From NCBI RefSeq assembly GCF_032062135.1, contig NC_092859.1:34082380-34146379 (forward strand): a stretch of 64,000 bases of DNA. Direction: 5' to 3'. The translations under genes and the position numbers were made by a program. Source of the DNA: Pyxicephalus adspersus (taxonomy: Eukaryota; Chordata; Amphibia; Anura; Pyxicephalidae). The notes under the pieces were generated by a model. It worked only from the letters and a program-made list of their open reading frames with translations, had not been told where the DNA came from and did no database searches. Every line of letters starts with the position of its first letter. The first letter of the stretch is position 1. Positions 45,720 through 57,489 of the stretch are shown here, piece after piece.

Positions 45720-48320
45720 GTGTCAATACCTACACGCATTAAGCCCTAACTGGGTAGACTTAGGTTTTATTTTACTTTACTGCTTTAAACCCTTCCCATG
45801 GCACAATTTGGACACACACATCATTAGCAGGGACTTCCTTTGTCGAGTTTTCACAGGTCAGCCCATATCTTTTACAAATCCGACAATGCATCATTGGCGG
45901 CACCTAAGGTTCTGTTTGGTGTGGCATGATTTTTTATTATGCCTAGCTTTAATTTCACCATTTTCATATTCTATGTATTTATTCTGCAGGACTGGACATG
46001 TAAAATACCTCTATCGTGTGGGTGTATACTGTATGTGTGCTTATTGCACATTCATTTTATTGTGTGCACATTTCCTTTTCAGTTTTATATTTCCGTTATC
46101 CTACCCTGCATCATTTATGCTTGTGTAAACACAAACTGATTGTTCAGCTCAGGGATAAATTTATTTCAAGTCCTGGATCAAATGGTTTCATTGTAAACAG
46201 TTTGAAGGTCAAAAAGCCATCTGCCCGAAGTAAAAGTGAAAGCATTCAGTGAAAATGAGTTGATTGTGTGAACATTCTTGTGCTGTGATGGTAAACGAAA
46301 GTGAAACACACAGTGCTTGTCCCTCACAGGTCATATCGCTCTGATTTTTAATACCAAACTATATACTGGAATGAATTATATATATTCATTTCCGTAGCAG
46401 AACTATGTGGATGGAGTAAGAACAGCATAGCAGTGGACTGTTGATTAGGTCTCTCAATATGGGGATTACAGCTTGTATAAGTGGTTTTAAATGGGTTGTA
46501 TCCCATAGTTGATTCATGCAGACATAAGGAATTGAGTATAAAATTGATAAAGAGGACTTCTGCAAAAAATTTACCAAATTGCTGGAAACACGTTATATAT
46601 TGCTGTTTTTTCTATTACCACCTAGTATAGGTGAGACTTCATGTGCGCCAAACGTCAGATATTCCATGTGCCTGAAGAAGCAGAATTTATCTGTGAAACC
46701 CGTTGACACCTAGCGGGAAAACCCTAATTAGAGTGACCCCAACAGGAATAATATTGGGTTTGCACATTTTTAATTTAGGTTTTATATGTAATGGCATATT
46801 TAAATTGTTTAAAAAAACAATGATGGAATCAAGAAACAATTTTGGTTGATTCTTTTAGGTTACTGAATGGCTGCTTAATCTCATGCAACTATTGACCCGT
46901 GGCCAATTTAATGCAAGTAATTGCTGAAACTAAAACCGAGTCAAAGTGACATGAAGTCTGGTAAATAAAATGCTGCACCATGATGTAGTAAAATTTAGTA
47001 TGTATGTAGAGCCCAAACGTTTCCTTTTGCGTTGGATAGAGTAGTGACATAAAATTAGAGGGCATCCAAGTAAGGATTCTTAAAATTTGTCACCAAAACA
47101 AGCACTCCATTTGGAAGAATTAATCTTAACCCCTATTCAAGTACCTAAATATTGGATTTCTAAGTAAAATATTGGATTTCTCTCATTTTTTCTCCGTTCA
47201 CCATAACAAATTGAGGGGGCGAGTCTTCTCCAGCAAGTGCAGTTAAAAATAAAAAATATGACTGAGGTTCTAATTATTTTCTACAGCATCTAAACTATAA
47301 CAAAACATTTTGACATACCTACATTTTATTCAGGGTATCTATTCCTTTTAAGGTCATGGAGACCAAATGATGAGGGTAAGGGACTGAAAAGCTAAATAAA
47401 TTAAAGCTAAACTAAACATGTATTTACTTATATATTTCCATTCCATCACCACCATCTTCTTTACTTCCCAAAGATGATCTTTGTACATCTTGATTGTCTG
47501 TGCCAAAATGGTGTTAATCCTGTGCAGGCATGCAGGAGTTCATTGATTTCTAGCACACAGCTCAGAAAAATTTGACCGCTGGGCGGTGAACAGGGAGCAG
47601 TTACTGCAGAACGAACATCGCTAGTCCTTTCCTGCAGTTACCACACTCCTGAATCTTTGAGTATTGTGATAAATATTTTGAATGATAAATCTGGTGTAAA
47701 TGCTATAGGAAAATGTGACAATCATTTATTATTAAAAATTAAGGCCAGCTTGGTCTCCTTAGATGGTCAAAAACCTGTGATCAAACGTGTCAGGTTGATA
47801 ATGAGTTATCCAAGGTTACCAAATATTTCAAAATGTGTCCATTGTATTACAAAGAATGGTGCTGGTACCTTTTACAATTTTATGTCCAATTTTCAAAGAC
47901 CTGTATGAGGGATAAGTTTTCATTGTAAAGATACATGTAAGTTAAATTTTTAGATCGCTTAGCAAAGGACTAAAATCTTGGCCTGTCTGTGCTCCACTTT
48001 AAAGATTTTTTGAGGTTTCATAAACAATCCTTTAATCCATAACCAATCAATTTCCCTATACAGACTTTAAATGGAGCTCAATCCATCTTTTCACCACCAG
48101 TACCAGAATAGACTTTACATTGCGTACCATGTGGACGCCTATGATGTTTGTACAGATTCATGTTAATATAGGGGTCTGTGTGGATGGGCTTGTGTTAAGA
48201 GGAATAGGCTGATAGCCTTTAGGTGCATTTAACTTAACATTAGTTTACTTCTCAGTTAAAATTTATTGACTGGCGCATTTGACCTGCTATTGACCCTGTT
48301 CCAAGCTGCATCAACCTGCT
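45720..48320. other. Intergenic sequence with a conserved-looking spot and a repeat motif
   Basis: About 46140-46260 (TTCAGCTCAGGGATAAATTT, TCAAATGGTTTCATTGTAAAC) is unique and complex and could be a small conserved element. About 46620-46760 contains GCCTGAAGAAGCAGAATTTA followed by GTGAAACCCGTTGACACC, a diverged form of the frog CTGATGAAG…AAACGCG motif. The 136-codon frame at 45718-46128 has no recognisable feature. Confidence 0.4.
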
Positions 48321-48325
48321 CTGAG

Positions 48326-49759
48326 CAACTTTGCATTTCTTTTGAATTGTAAAGAGAGAGAACAAGAAAAAGCTTAAAAACACAAACTCTAAATCCGCCA
48401 CTGGTTAAAATCTTTGCTGCATCGAGGTAAAAAATCGAAGGTGTATTGATATATTGTTTTATATATTTACGCACAGAACACAATCATCTATACATACCAT
48501 AAAATTATGCCTGTTCTCAGTGTGGGAAATACCAAGGAAATTTCTGGTATGTGTGTGTTATCTTTCAGCTGTCTGGAAGAGACAAAGAAGTCCTGGCCTT
48601 TTATGAAGTCAAATAGAGCCTCCTAATTCCCAATAAACATTCATTACTCTATCTTCTGCGCGGTGCGCAGCGTTCCGTCAATGTCTGCTGTGTGTTTCTG
48701 TGATATCCTAGTCATAACTCTATACATGGCTGGAGGAGTTAGTGTCGGAATGCTGTAAGAACATGCAGCATACATCACTAAATCATAACTGACCTTGCAT
48801 TCATTTCACACTGTTGCATAATTGTTCTACATGAGTTTGCATGAGGGATTTAAAGGGGAAAATCTACCCACATTATGTTCCCTTTTAGAACAAAAGAACA
48901 TGCAGTGGGCTGGGGTTATGGGGTTTTACAAAAAATTACAGAAACATCATTTTATAATATGACATAGACATCAATTTTATAATGCGCCCTTATTCCTGTT
49001 ATAGCAATAATTAACCATTTGATTGATTTCAATTTGAGACATTTCTGAGATCATTTAGCATTCATGGACAGGTGCACTTGACCTGCAATTGACTTACTTC
49101 TCATCTGTAGTTGACCTGCATTGAAACTGCATCAAGTGGTTTCTTGTCACCAAACCCTCGAAATAAATAGTTTATAGTATGCACATGAACATTTCCCAGG
49201 TCACTTCAGTCATCTATGAAAGCCAAATTTATTTGTGACATTTAAGTAGAAATGTCTGCATAAACTGTCAGATGTATATTGTATCGCTATTATCCTGAGC
49301 ATGCTCTATGCCTCCTTTATGCAGCTGTCATGCAACTATCTTATGGAGGTCTACATGTACCCTCAAGGGGCTCTAGTCTCCAGCTAAGGCTGTAAACCAT
49401 GAAGGTCTGGTCACATAGGCTGTAGTATTATATGTAAATGTTGACTTATTACAGGAAGTCAACATTTCCAGTAAACTATATTACAGGCTCTGTTTTAAGA
49501 TGGAATGTTGAACTTGCAGTGACTTTGATAATCAAGCCTTCTACTTTTATGTGGTATGAGCGCATTAAAAAAAAATATAAACCCTAACAAAAAGATGTTT
49601 AGTCAATAACCGTGTATGATAAACAATTGTAGTTTTTTTGTACCCTTTTTCATCCCTTGTTACATCTCATTGCTACTGACCTTCTCCATCCTGCTTTGCA
49701 ACTACATTCTACACTCCAGGGTCTGCACAATTCTCCAAGTGGGCTTCCTGATAGAGACA
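48326..49759. repeat. 1,434-bp tandem duplication, copy A
   Basis: The unit starts CAACTTTGCATTTC and ends CTGATAGAGACA. Copy B follows directly (49760-51193) at a constant offset of 1,434 bp. Line-by-line comparison over the whole unit showed no substitution or indel, including the nine-A run before TATAAACCC and other homopolymers. The unit is otherwise unique-looking and non-coding. It contains a conserved-looking, CpG-bearing block at about 48600-48760 (CTGCGCGGTGCGCAGCG). Confidence 0.95.
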
Positions 49760-51193
49760 CAACTTTGCATTTCTTTTGAATTGTAAAGAGAGAGAACAAG
49801 AAAAAGCTTAAAAACACAAACTCTAAATCCGCCACTGGTTAAAATCTTTGCTGCATCGAGGTAAAAAATCGAAGGTGTATTGATATATTGTTTTATATAT
49901 TTACGCACAGAACACAATCATCTATACATACCATAAAATTATGCCTGTTCTCAGTGTGGGAAATACCAAGGAAATTTCTGGTATGTGTGTGTTATCTTTC
50001 AGCTGTCTGGAAGAGACAAAGAAGTCCTGGCCTTTTATGAAGTCAAATAGAGCCTCCTAATTCCCAATAAACATTCATTACTCTATCTTCTGCGCGGTGC
50101 GCAGCGTTCCGTCAATGTCTGCTGTGTGTTTCTGTGATATCCTAGTCATAACTCTATACATGGCTGGAGGAGTTAGTGTCGGAATGCTGTAAGAACATGC
50201 AGCATACATCACTAAATCATAACTGACCTTGCATTCATTTCACACTGTTGCATAATTGTTCTACATGAGTTTGCATGAGGGATTTAAAGGGGAAAATCTA
50301 CCCACATTATGTTCCCTTTTAGAACAAAAGAACATGCAGTGGGCTGGGGTTATGGGGTTTTACAAAAAATTACAGAAACATCATTTTATAATATGACATA
50401 GACATCAATTTTATAATGCGCCCTTATTCCTGTTATAGCAATAATTAACCATTTGATTGATTTCAATTTGAGACATTTCTGAGATCATTTAGCATTCATG
50501 GACAGGTGCACTTGACCTGCAATTGACTTACTTCTCATCTGTAGTTGACCTGCATTGAAACTGCATCAAGTGGTTTCTTGTCACCAAACCCTCGAAATAA
50601 ATAGTTTATAGTATGCACATGAACATTTCCCAGGTCACTTCAGTCATCTATGAAAGCCAAATTTATTTGTGACATTTAAGTAGAAATGTCTGCATAAACT
50701 GTCAGATGTATATTGTATCGCTATTATCCTGAGCATGCTCTATGCCTCCTTTATGCAGCTGTCATGCAACTATCTTATGGAGGTCTACATGTACCCTCAA
50801 GGGGCTCTAGTCTCCAGCTAAGGCTGTAAACCATGAAGGTCTGGTCACATAGGCTGTAGTATTATATGTAAATGTTGACTTATTACAGGAAGTCAACATT
50901 TCCAGTAAACTATATTACAGGCTCTGTTTTAAGATGGAATGTTGAACTTGCAGTGACTTTGATAATCAAGCCTTCTACTTTTATGTGGTATGAGCGCATT
51001 AAAAAAAAATATAAACCCTAACAAAAAGATGTTTAGTCAATAACCGTGTATGATAAACAATTGTAGTTTTTTTGTACCCTTTTTCATCCCTTGTTACATC
51101 TCATTGCTACTGACCTTCTCCATCCTGCTTTGCAACTACATTCTACACTCCAGGGTCTGCACAATTCTCCAAGTGGGCTTCCTGATAGAGACA
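49760..51193. repeat. 1,434-bp tandem duplication, copy B
   Basis: An exact repeat of 48326-49759. The left flank is CTGAG, the A/B junction reads GAGACA-CAACTTT, and the right flank is ACTAGTG. Before duplication the borders would have been GAG-CAACTTT and GAGA-CAACTAG, so CAACT was present at both edges, but the junction carries two extra bases (CA). Open frames in copy A recur here for that reason only. Confidence 0.95.
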
Positions 51194-51194
51194 A

Positions 51195-53660
51195 CTAGTG
51201 TTAGTGTTTGGATTAGGGACACATATAAAACATACCTGGACATATCAATATTCCTTTTGGTTCTAAAAATGTGGTTTAAGCTAATTTCAGTTACTGTGTT
51301 CAATGTACACAGCAGTCTGCCACTGCCCCCTGTTCGTAAGGAAGTATTCTATGTGATTGAGATTTTGCAAACAGTTTTGAACAGTAAAACTTGCAAAGCA
51401 AAAATAGTTAGAATTGGACTAAATGGGTCTGTTCATGGTCTTTAATTTGACAAGCAGTAGGAGCCGGCAGCATTGGCAGAACAGACTTCAATCCAAGCAA
51501 AGTAGAGTAAAGCTAGTGACAACAGCACACCATCCATGTGTAAAGCTTTTTAAAATGGCCAAACCATCAGGAGCAGACTAGAGCACTATTGGGAGACAGG
51601 AACTGAGAATTATCACTCTACAATAGTAAGTTCCTGAACAAGGACCATCATTGCAGGATCATTGGCCATTTTATTAATGAAAACCCGAAGAATTTAAAGT
51701 ATTGAAAATAACTTTTGAAATAATAGACCAAATGAGAATATAATTGATTTTACAAATAACTGAACCTCATATATTATTTTAATATTATTGTCATTATTAT
51801 TAGTTTTTAATACTGTTTGTTTGCATGAATGTTGTATTGGACCAGATGATGATTAGCTCCAGGCAAACTATATAGATTTTTCTTTAGTTTCATCTAAAAG
51901 TTCCCTGTATTACAAGGCCCCCGTCACTTAAAGTGACCCTTTTACAAAATATGACCGCCAGCTATGGAGAGCTTACAAAAAATAAGGATAGGAAGCAAAA
52001 ATAAGTATTTGTTCTCTGTGTGACATCACAGCCTCAGTGTTTTATGCAAATAAGTTCTGAGCACAAATTTACTCATAAAAACGTGGTGACCACGTCATGA
52101 AAATTCTACACTACAGAGATGAGTTGCTTTATTCTGCAATGCTGAACCCAATCACTAAAATCTCATATATGATTTAAAGTACATGCAAAACAGTAATATT
52201 GAGTTTGCTAACTGTCATAAACAATTACCTTTTTTCTTTTCAAAATACTTTTTTTTTATCCTTTCTTGCATCTGAAGGGTGCTGATCAATTGCAACTCCT
52301 TCCCAGCCTCATCCTGCCTAGAGCAGTGATAGCTGAAGGACAACAGTGAGATATGTCGGTGCACAGCATTTTGAAATCTAAAATCTCCATTGGAGGTCTG
52401 TAGGACAGGATGGCAACCCAAGAGCATATTTTGCAGAAAGGGCAGGGCATTGTCACCCTATTGCAGGAAATGCATGACTTTTGTGCCAGGGTCAGTTATT
52501 ACCAGTTACCAGGACCAGTTATTATATTCATTAAAGATTTAAGATTTTTAAAATGACTTTTCTCTCCCTTTCCTTCTGCATGTTTAACGATTGGAAAGTT
52601 TATACTAATGTTTTCTTTGTAATTAGTGAATATAACAAGAACTCAGACAGGCTTGATGCCGCTCCTAATCTGGTGATAAAGTCTTGTTTAGTCAATTCCT
52701 GTTGTGGGTGACAACTATCTCCTCTTTGATTGTCACTCTATCATATATGCACCTGAAATTTTGGTAAAATGTAATCAGTTTTGTCACTGCTGATGTATAG
52801 GTAGGATGCTGATTGACATAAAGAGGCCATGACTACACATCCACGTACAATGTGCTAGTAAAAATCTACTTCTGAATCCATGCAGTAAACAGCATTATAT
52901 GTTTCTGAAAATAAACACAGATATTTAGCCAACAACACAATGGGAAATAGTATATTTCTACATTTCCCAATACTGTATTTCTACAGTATTATTTCATTGC
53001 AATCATTTAAATGATGTCTTTTTTTTCTGAGCAGTCATTTTCATATATAAATTGTGATCTTTGTTACATTGCATGAAAATTGATAAAATTAGCCATATGG
53101 GAATCATAGGTTGTGTAAAATAAGTTTTTATGATATGTAAAATGACTTTGCTTAGCATAATATTCATTCTACTTTTTATATTAATATTCTGGGAAGTGTG
53201 ATATAACTGCTGAACAGAAATCAGACATTTCTCTGAAAACACCTAATGAAAATTACATAAACACTCAAACTGTTGTCACCATATTCAGCCCATTACATTT
53301 TGACCTACAGACCCAGAGTGTCAGAAAGAGGAACTTATACAACACAGGTCTGTGCCGCTTTTACTACAAAAGCAGCAGGCAGGCTACACTTGCATTTTAA
53401 GGGAAACTCCAGACAAGCAAAGTCAGTAATGTAGAAGACTACTCATTGGATCTGAATTCAGCAGAGTTTGGTCAGTGTCTCTAAGTTGAGCTTCTTTTTA
53501 CATGATTATGTATAGTACATCCTCTATTACAGAAGTACAGTACATACCGAGGGCCAGGGAACCCTCCACCTAAGCTGAGGTTTATCCTCTATAAGAATTC
53601 CAATAGTAACTTTATTCTTTGAGCTAGAAACTTTTTGAGGAAGGAAACTGAAGAACAAAT
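51195..53660. other. Intergenic, with a possible small regulatory block
   Basis: About 51940-52110 holds TGACCGCCAGCTATGGAGAG, a CRE-like TGACATCA, an octamer-like TATGCAAAT, CTCATAAAAACG and GTGACCACGTCATG in 170 bp. It could be a small enhancer, but this is weak. The frame at 51050-51445 (131 codons) begins in copy B and has no recognised domain. Confidence 0.35.
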
Positions 53661-53662
53661 TA

Positions 53663-53715
53663 AAATACTATGGCCCCCTAAAAAAAAAAATACTATGGCC
53701 CCCTAAAAAAATAAC
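53663..53715 (+). repeat. Two-copy tandem repeat ACTATGGCCCCCTAAAAAA
   Basis: The words ATACTATGGCCCCCTAAAAA occur twice in succession with differing A-run length, about 26 bp apart. Confidence 0.8.
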
Positions 53716-54081
53716 AAAATTACCCTACACTAAATTTTCTAACAGTTAGGTAAACTCTATATGAACACCTACACTAACTACTAAAACTAACCTGAACACT
53801 AATCATCCCAACACCTAACCCCTATTCAGCACATCTACTGTAACCTCAACATGTAACCCCAGTGGGAATCTTTTAACATATTCGCTATACAGTTAGCTGC
53901 TTCCACATAAATGGCCAATTGTCAAGCAGAAGCCTGTCACATATGTAGAAGCAAAGTGAGTCACATTCTCCCCCATATCTGTTTTCTACGTTTTGGGCAA
54001 ATTTGTAAAGGAGCAAAAGGAAGGAATAAGCAGCTGTGGGGTAAAGCACAAACGTTAACATAAATTTAAGCTTCAACTTGT

Positions 54082-54105
54082 GATATATATATATATATAT
54101 ATATT
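54082..54105. repeat. (AT)n microsatellite
   Basis: About eleven AT units. Confidence 0.9.
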
Positions 54106-54109
54106 GACT

Positions 54110-57100
54110 GTTGTATATTCCTAAAACTAAAACTGCACCCAAAATTTCTCTCATGTTACCCCCCTATAAAAATTTTGCCCCCTCCCTGACCTGATCAGCT
54201 TAGTGCTTTGGATTGAGCTTCTTTCATTTTTGAGTTTTTATATAGAATGAACTTCAGAACCAGGAACTTCGTTTCCCACCAAAGTCCCTGGCTGTTCCAA
54301 TGATAGGCCCAGCTCCACCAAAAGCCCACAATATTAGGGCAAGTTCATTTTCATAATATGTAAAGTGAGGATATTTTCTCCCCATTGAGAGGAAATTACA
54401 GAATGGGGAAAGCCCTTCTCTCACTGGTCTGATACCACCAGTTGTGAAACTGCAAGCATCTCTTGATGAAGTGAAGCTTGAATATTCCCCCATCTGGGCT
54501 TAAGTCGTTGAAACAGATAATAGCTGGAAGGAAACAGATGCCGGAATGTAGGGCCACAATTTATTTTTAGATATATGATCTGTCTTTTTTCTAAACACTC
54601 TTAACCTGCACAGCGCGCTCTGGCGCAGGCACTGTAAAAACTACAATCTCGCTTGTGACAAATTGATTTGCCATTTATTCTCTAGCTGTAATTTTTATGC
54701 AGGGAGAAGATGAAAGGGTCGAGGAGCTGAAGTGGTGGGGAACTATTTATCCTGAATCCAAATATGGTGCTGCCAGTCGCAGTGCCCCAAAACTGACCTC
54801 CTTTCCCCTCTGGAAAGACCACCCTCCGTGCTCCTCGCTGTGTCAACTAGTTTACCTAACTAAACTGTTATGGCGGCTTCTTGATGGAGTCTGGTTACCA
54901 GCACAGACTTTTAAACCTATATTGTTGAATTTAAATCCCTTGGAATAAGCAATATGACACATGGCTATAAAATAGAGGGCCTCGTTCGCTGCCACTTGGA
55001 TGAATATACTATATATCACTTTTTTTAGGTTTGCCACCCCTTAAAGTTGATGTAAAGCCAATCGTTAAAATCTCATATAAGCTTTAACATGTTAAAGTCA
55101 TTTCACAAGGTATTTTTAAACATGTTTAAATCTACATTGTTCATTAAAATAATATCTGGTGATCTTTGCATAAGGGGTCCTTGTTTTGGCAGTATCTGTT
55201 ATAGAGTGACAATGCTCAGGCCTTTCTCCCAGTTGTGCTCCTGTGTTGTCATCCCGTCATACAGACCTCAAAAGAAGACTAAGTGGTGTAGTTATAAATA
55301 TTTTCCCCCAAAATTCATGCAACTTTTATCCAAAATGTACTTTTACTGGACATTACTTTTACTTTTCATGGACATTTTAGCACACTTTGCATAGGCATAG
55401 TCCACTGTTGTTGGCTTCCGATGGACAATGCCTAGGCATGCTGTGCTCCTGTGTTGTCACCTTGTCACTCAGGCTTCCTAAGGAGAATACAAGTGGCAGT
55501 TTTAACACGCATTACAGTCTACTATTGTCACTATCAGGAAACCCACCCTGCCAATGGTTTATAGCTGTTACAGTATATGGGGACAGAAAGTGTACGCAAA
55601 GAGGTTGCAAGACATCAGCTGCACTGACATGTAACAAAGAATGAAACAACAAATACTTCAGTTTTTAAAAAAAAAACTAAACACACTCTCCCCAAAAAAG
55701 CTAACACTAAGTGCACGCAAATAAATATAAATGCAGACACATAGGTCACACTCATACAAGTGAATGACAACCATGTAACACATATTAGGTATCTGTACAT
55801 GCCATAGTGGGGGGTTTTCTAGGGCCAGTATTTATTGTAATTTCTAAAACGATAGGCTGTAAAGTTTTTTCACTTTTAGATTTTTTTTTTTGGGTATGGT
55901 GTGACACCTGTCATTCAGAAATGCAATACCTGAAACATGAAAGGATCTTTCCTTTGTGTTATGTGGTTGCATTTTTTATCATATTTTTTACATAATTCAC
56001 AATGGAAAACATTAATGACCCTTTTTTAACTACACGGTACATTTTATAAACATTTGTTAAGCTGCACATGCAGCTCCTTTGATTAACACATGTCATTGGG
56101 GCTGTCAATGCACCCTAACATGCATAAAAATACACAAGATCATTATTATTTTTTATAATGCTGCACTACTGTGGGTTACCATATGTTGTGGTCCACTACA
56201 ACACAGGCGCATTGATTTCACACATGAAGGTATCATGCACCCCAACACAGCAACCTATATTAGGTGCATTACTACTAGTTGCCTGAATGGGTCCTTATGT
56301 AGGCAAAGAGACTAATATACAGATAATATACATAGAGTTGTCATACATGCCAAAACATTTTTGTTCGCCTAGCTTGCAGACCTTAGTTTTCTTTGCTGCA
56401 GTTAAATTAGATGATCTCCCTTCCCCCATAATGTGGTTGGACAGTTAAGGAGCAACAACATATATAGTAGTTAAGGTTGTCTGTCTGCTCTCTCTCCCTA
56501 TCAGCATGTTCTTTGTCACCTTATGTGCATGCAGCACACATAAATGCCATCTAGTGACCTCCCTGTTTCTCCTAGTGGTGCTGGTGAGGGGATAAATATA
56601 GGAGAATAAAATTATTATTATTTTTACAGAACTTTATCTTTTAGTGTTTTAATTTCTCTTTGGACAGGCAGTTTGGAGGCTGCTGACTTGCACTAGAAAA
56701 ATAAAGTTTCCTGGTCACTGGGTATTAAAGTTTTAAAGTAAGGTTAACAGAGACTGTTGATCCAGGAAACATACAATTGCCTCATGAAACCAGGAAGGAA
56801 CAAATTGTACCAGGGTTTTTATTTGCCTTCCTCTGGATCAACTATGTCCATAGGGTTATCTGGGATATGTTTATTTCCCCAGTGGTTGAACTTCATGGAC
56901 TTATGTCTTTTTTTCAACCTAACTATGTAACTACAATTGTCTCTAATTTCTAACATCATTAAACAAGAACAAGTATGCAGCAAGCAAACATGGGCTTTAG
57001 GTAGTTTTAAAGGGTTACTACTAACATCCTTCATATTTATATCAGTACAAGTTTTAATAATGATGAATTAATACAGAACACAGTAGAACAGTAATACAGA

Positions 57101-57400
57101 TGATTTCTGCATTGGGGACATCTATATATTTAAATAGTTTATACCTTTTGTGCACAGTGCATAAACAAGTAGTGCAGAACTTGCATGAGGCATGCACATT
57201 TCCTCTTTGACACTTATTTTACCACTTATTTTCGAAGAAGCTAAAGGTGACATCTCTGATTGTCAGCTATATCTCAGAGACAAGCAGGCTTAATATAGGT
57301 TTAAGCTTCTACACTGAAAAAGCACTTCAGAAGGTCACGTTGCACCAAACTCAGGTCATCATAAGGTTGTTAGAGATTTCTTCCCTAATTGTGAAATAAG
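54110..57400. other. Intergenic, unique and repeat-derived sequence
   Basis: About 54600-54700 (CACAGCGCGCTCTGGCGCAG, CAATCTCGCTTGTGAC) is CpG-bearing and complex, a possible small conserved element. About 56040-56300, with GCTGCACATGCAGC and ACTAGTTGCCTGAATGGGTC, looks like a dispersed repeat. No gene is identified. Confidence 0.4.
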
Positions 57401-57408
57401 GGCAAGTG

Positions 57409-57487
57409 ACCATGTTTTTGGATCACCCTGGTTCCCTGATAGGTGTATCTTCTCCAGCCTTAGACAGCCCTAAAAAATCAGGCCCAG
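57409..57487 (+). mobile_element. Partial copy of CTGGATCACCCAGGTT foldback MITE
   Basis: TGGATCACCCTGGTTCCC, GTGTATCTTCTCCAGCCTTA and AAAAAATCAGGCCCAG match the right arm of the element at 45242-45442. The other arm is absent. Confidence 0.7.
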
Positions 57488-57489
57488 TA

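Noticed and set aside
48256..49917. Duplicated small proteins, the same about 50 residues at 48256-48483 and 49702-49917
   Set aside because: The frames recur only because the 1,434-bp DNA unit is duplicated. There is no domain or sign of coding constraint.
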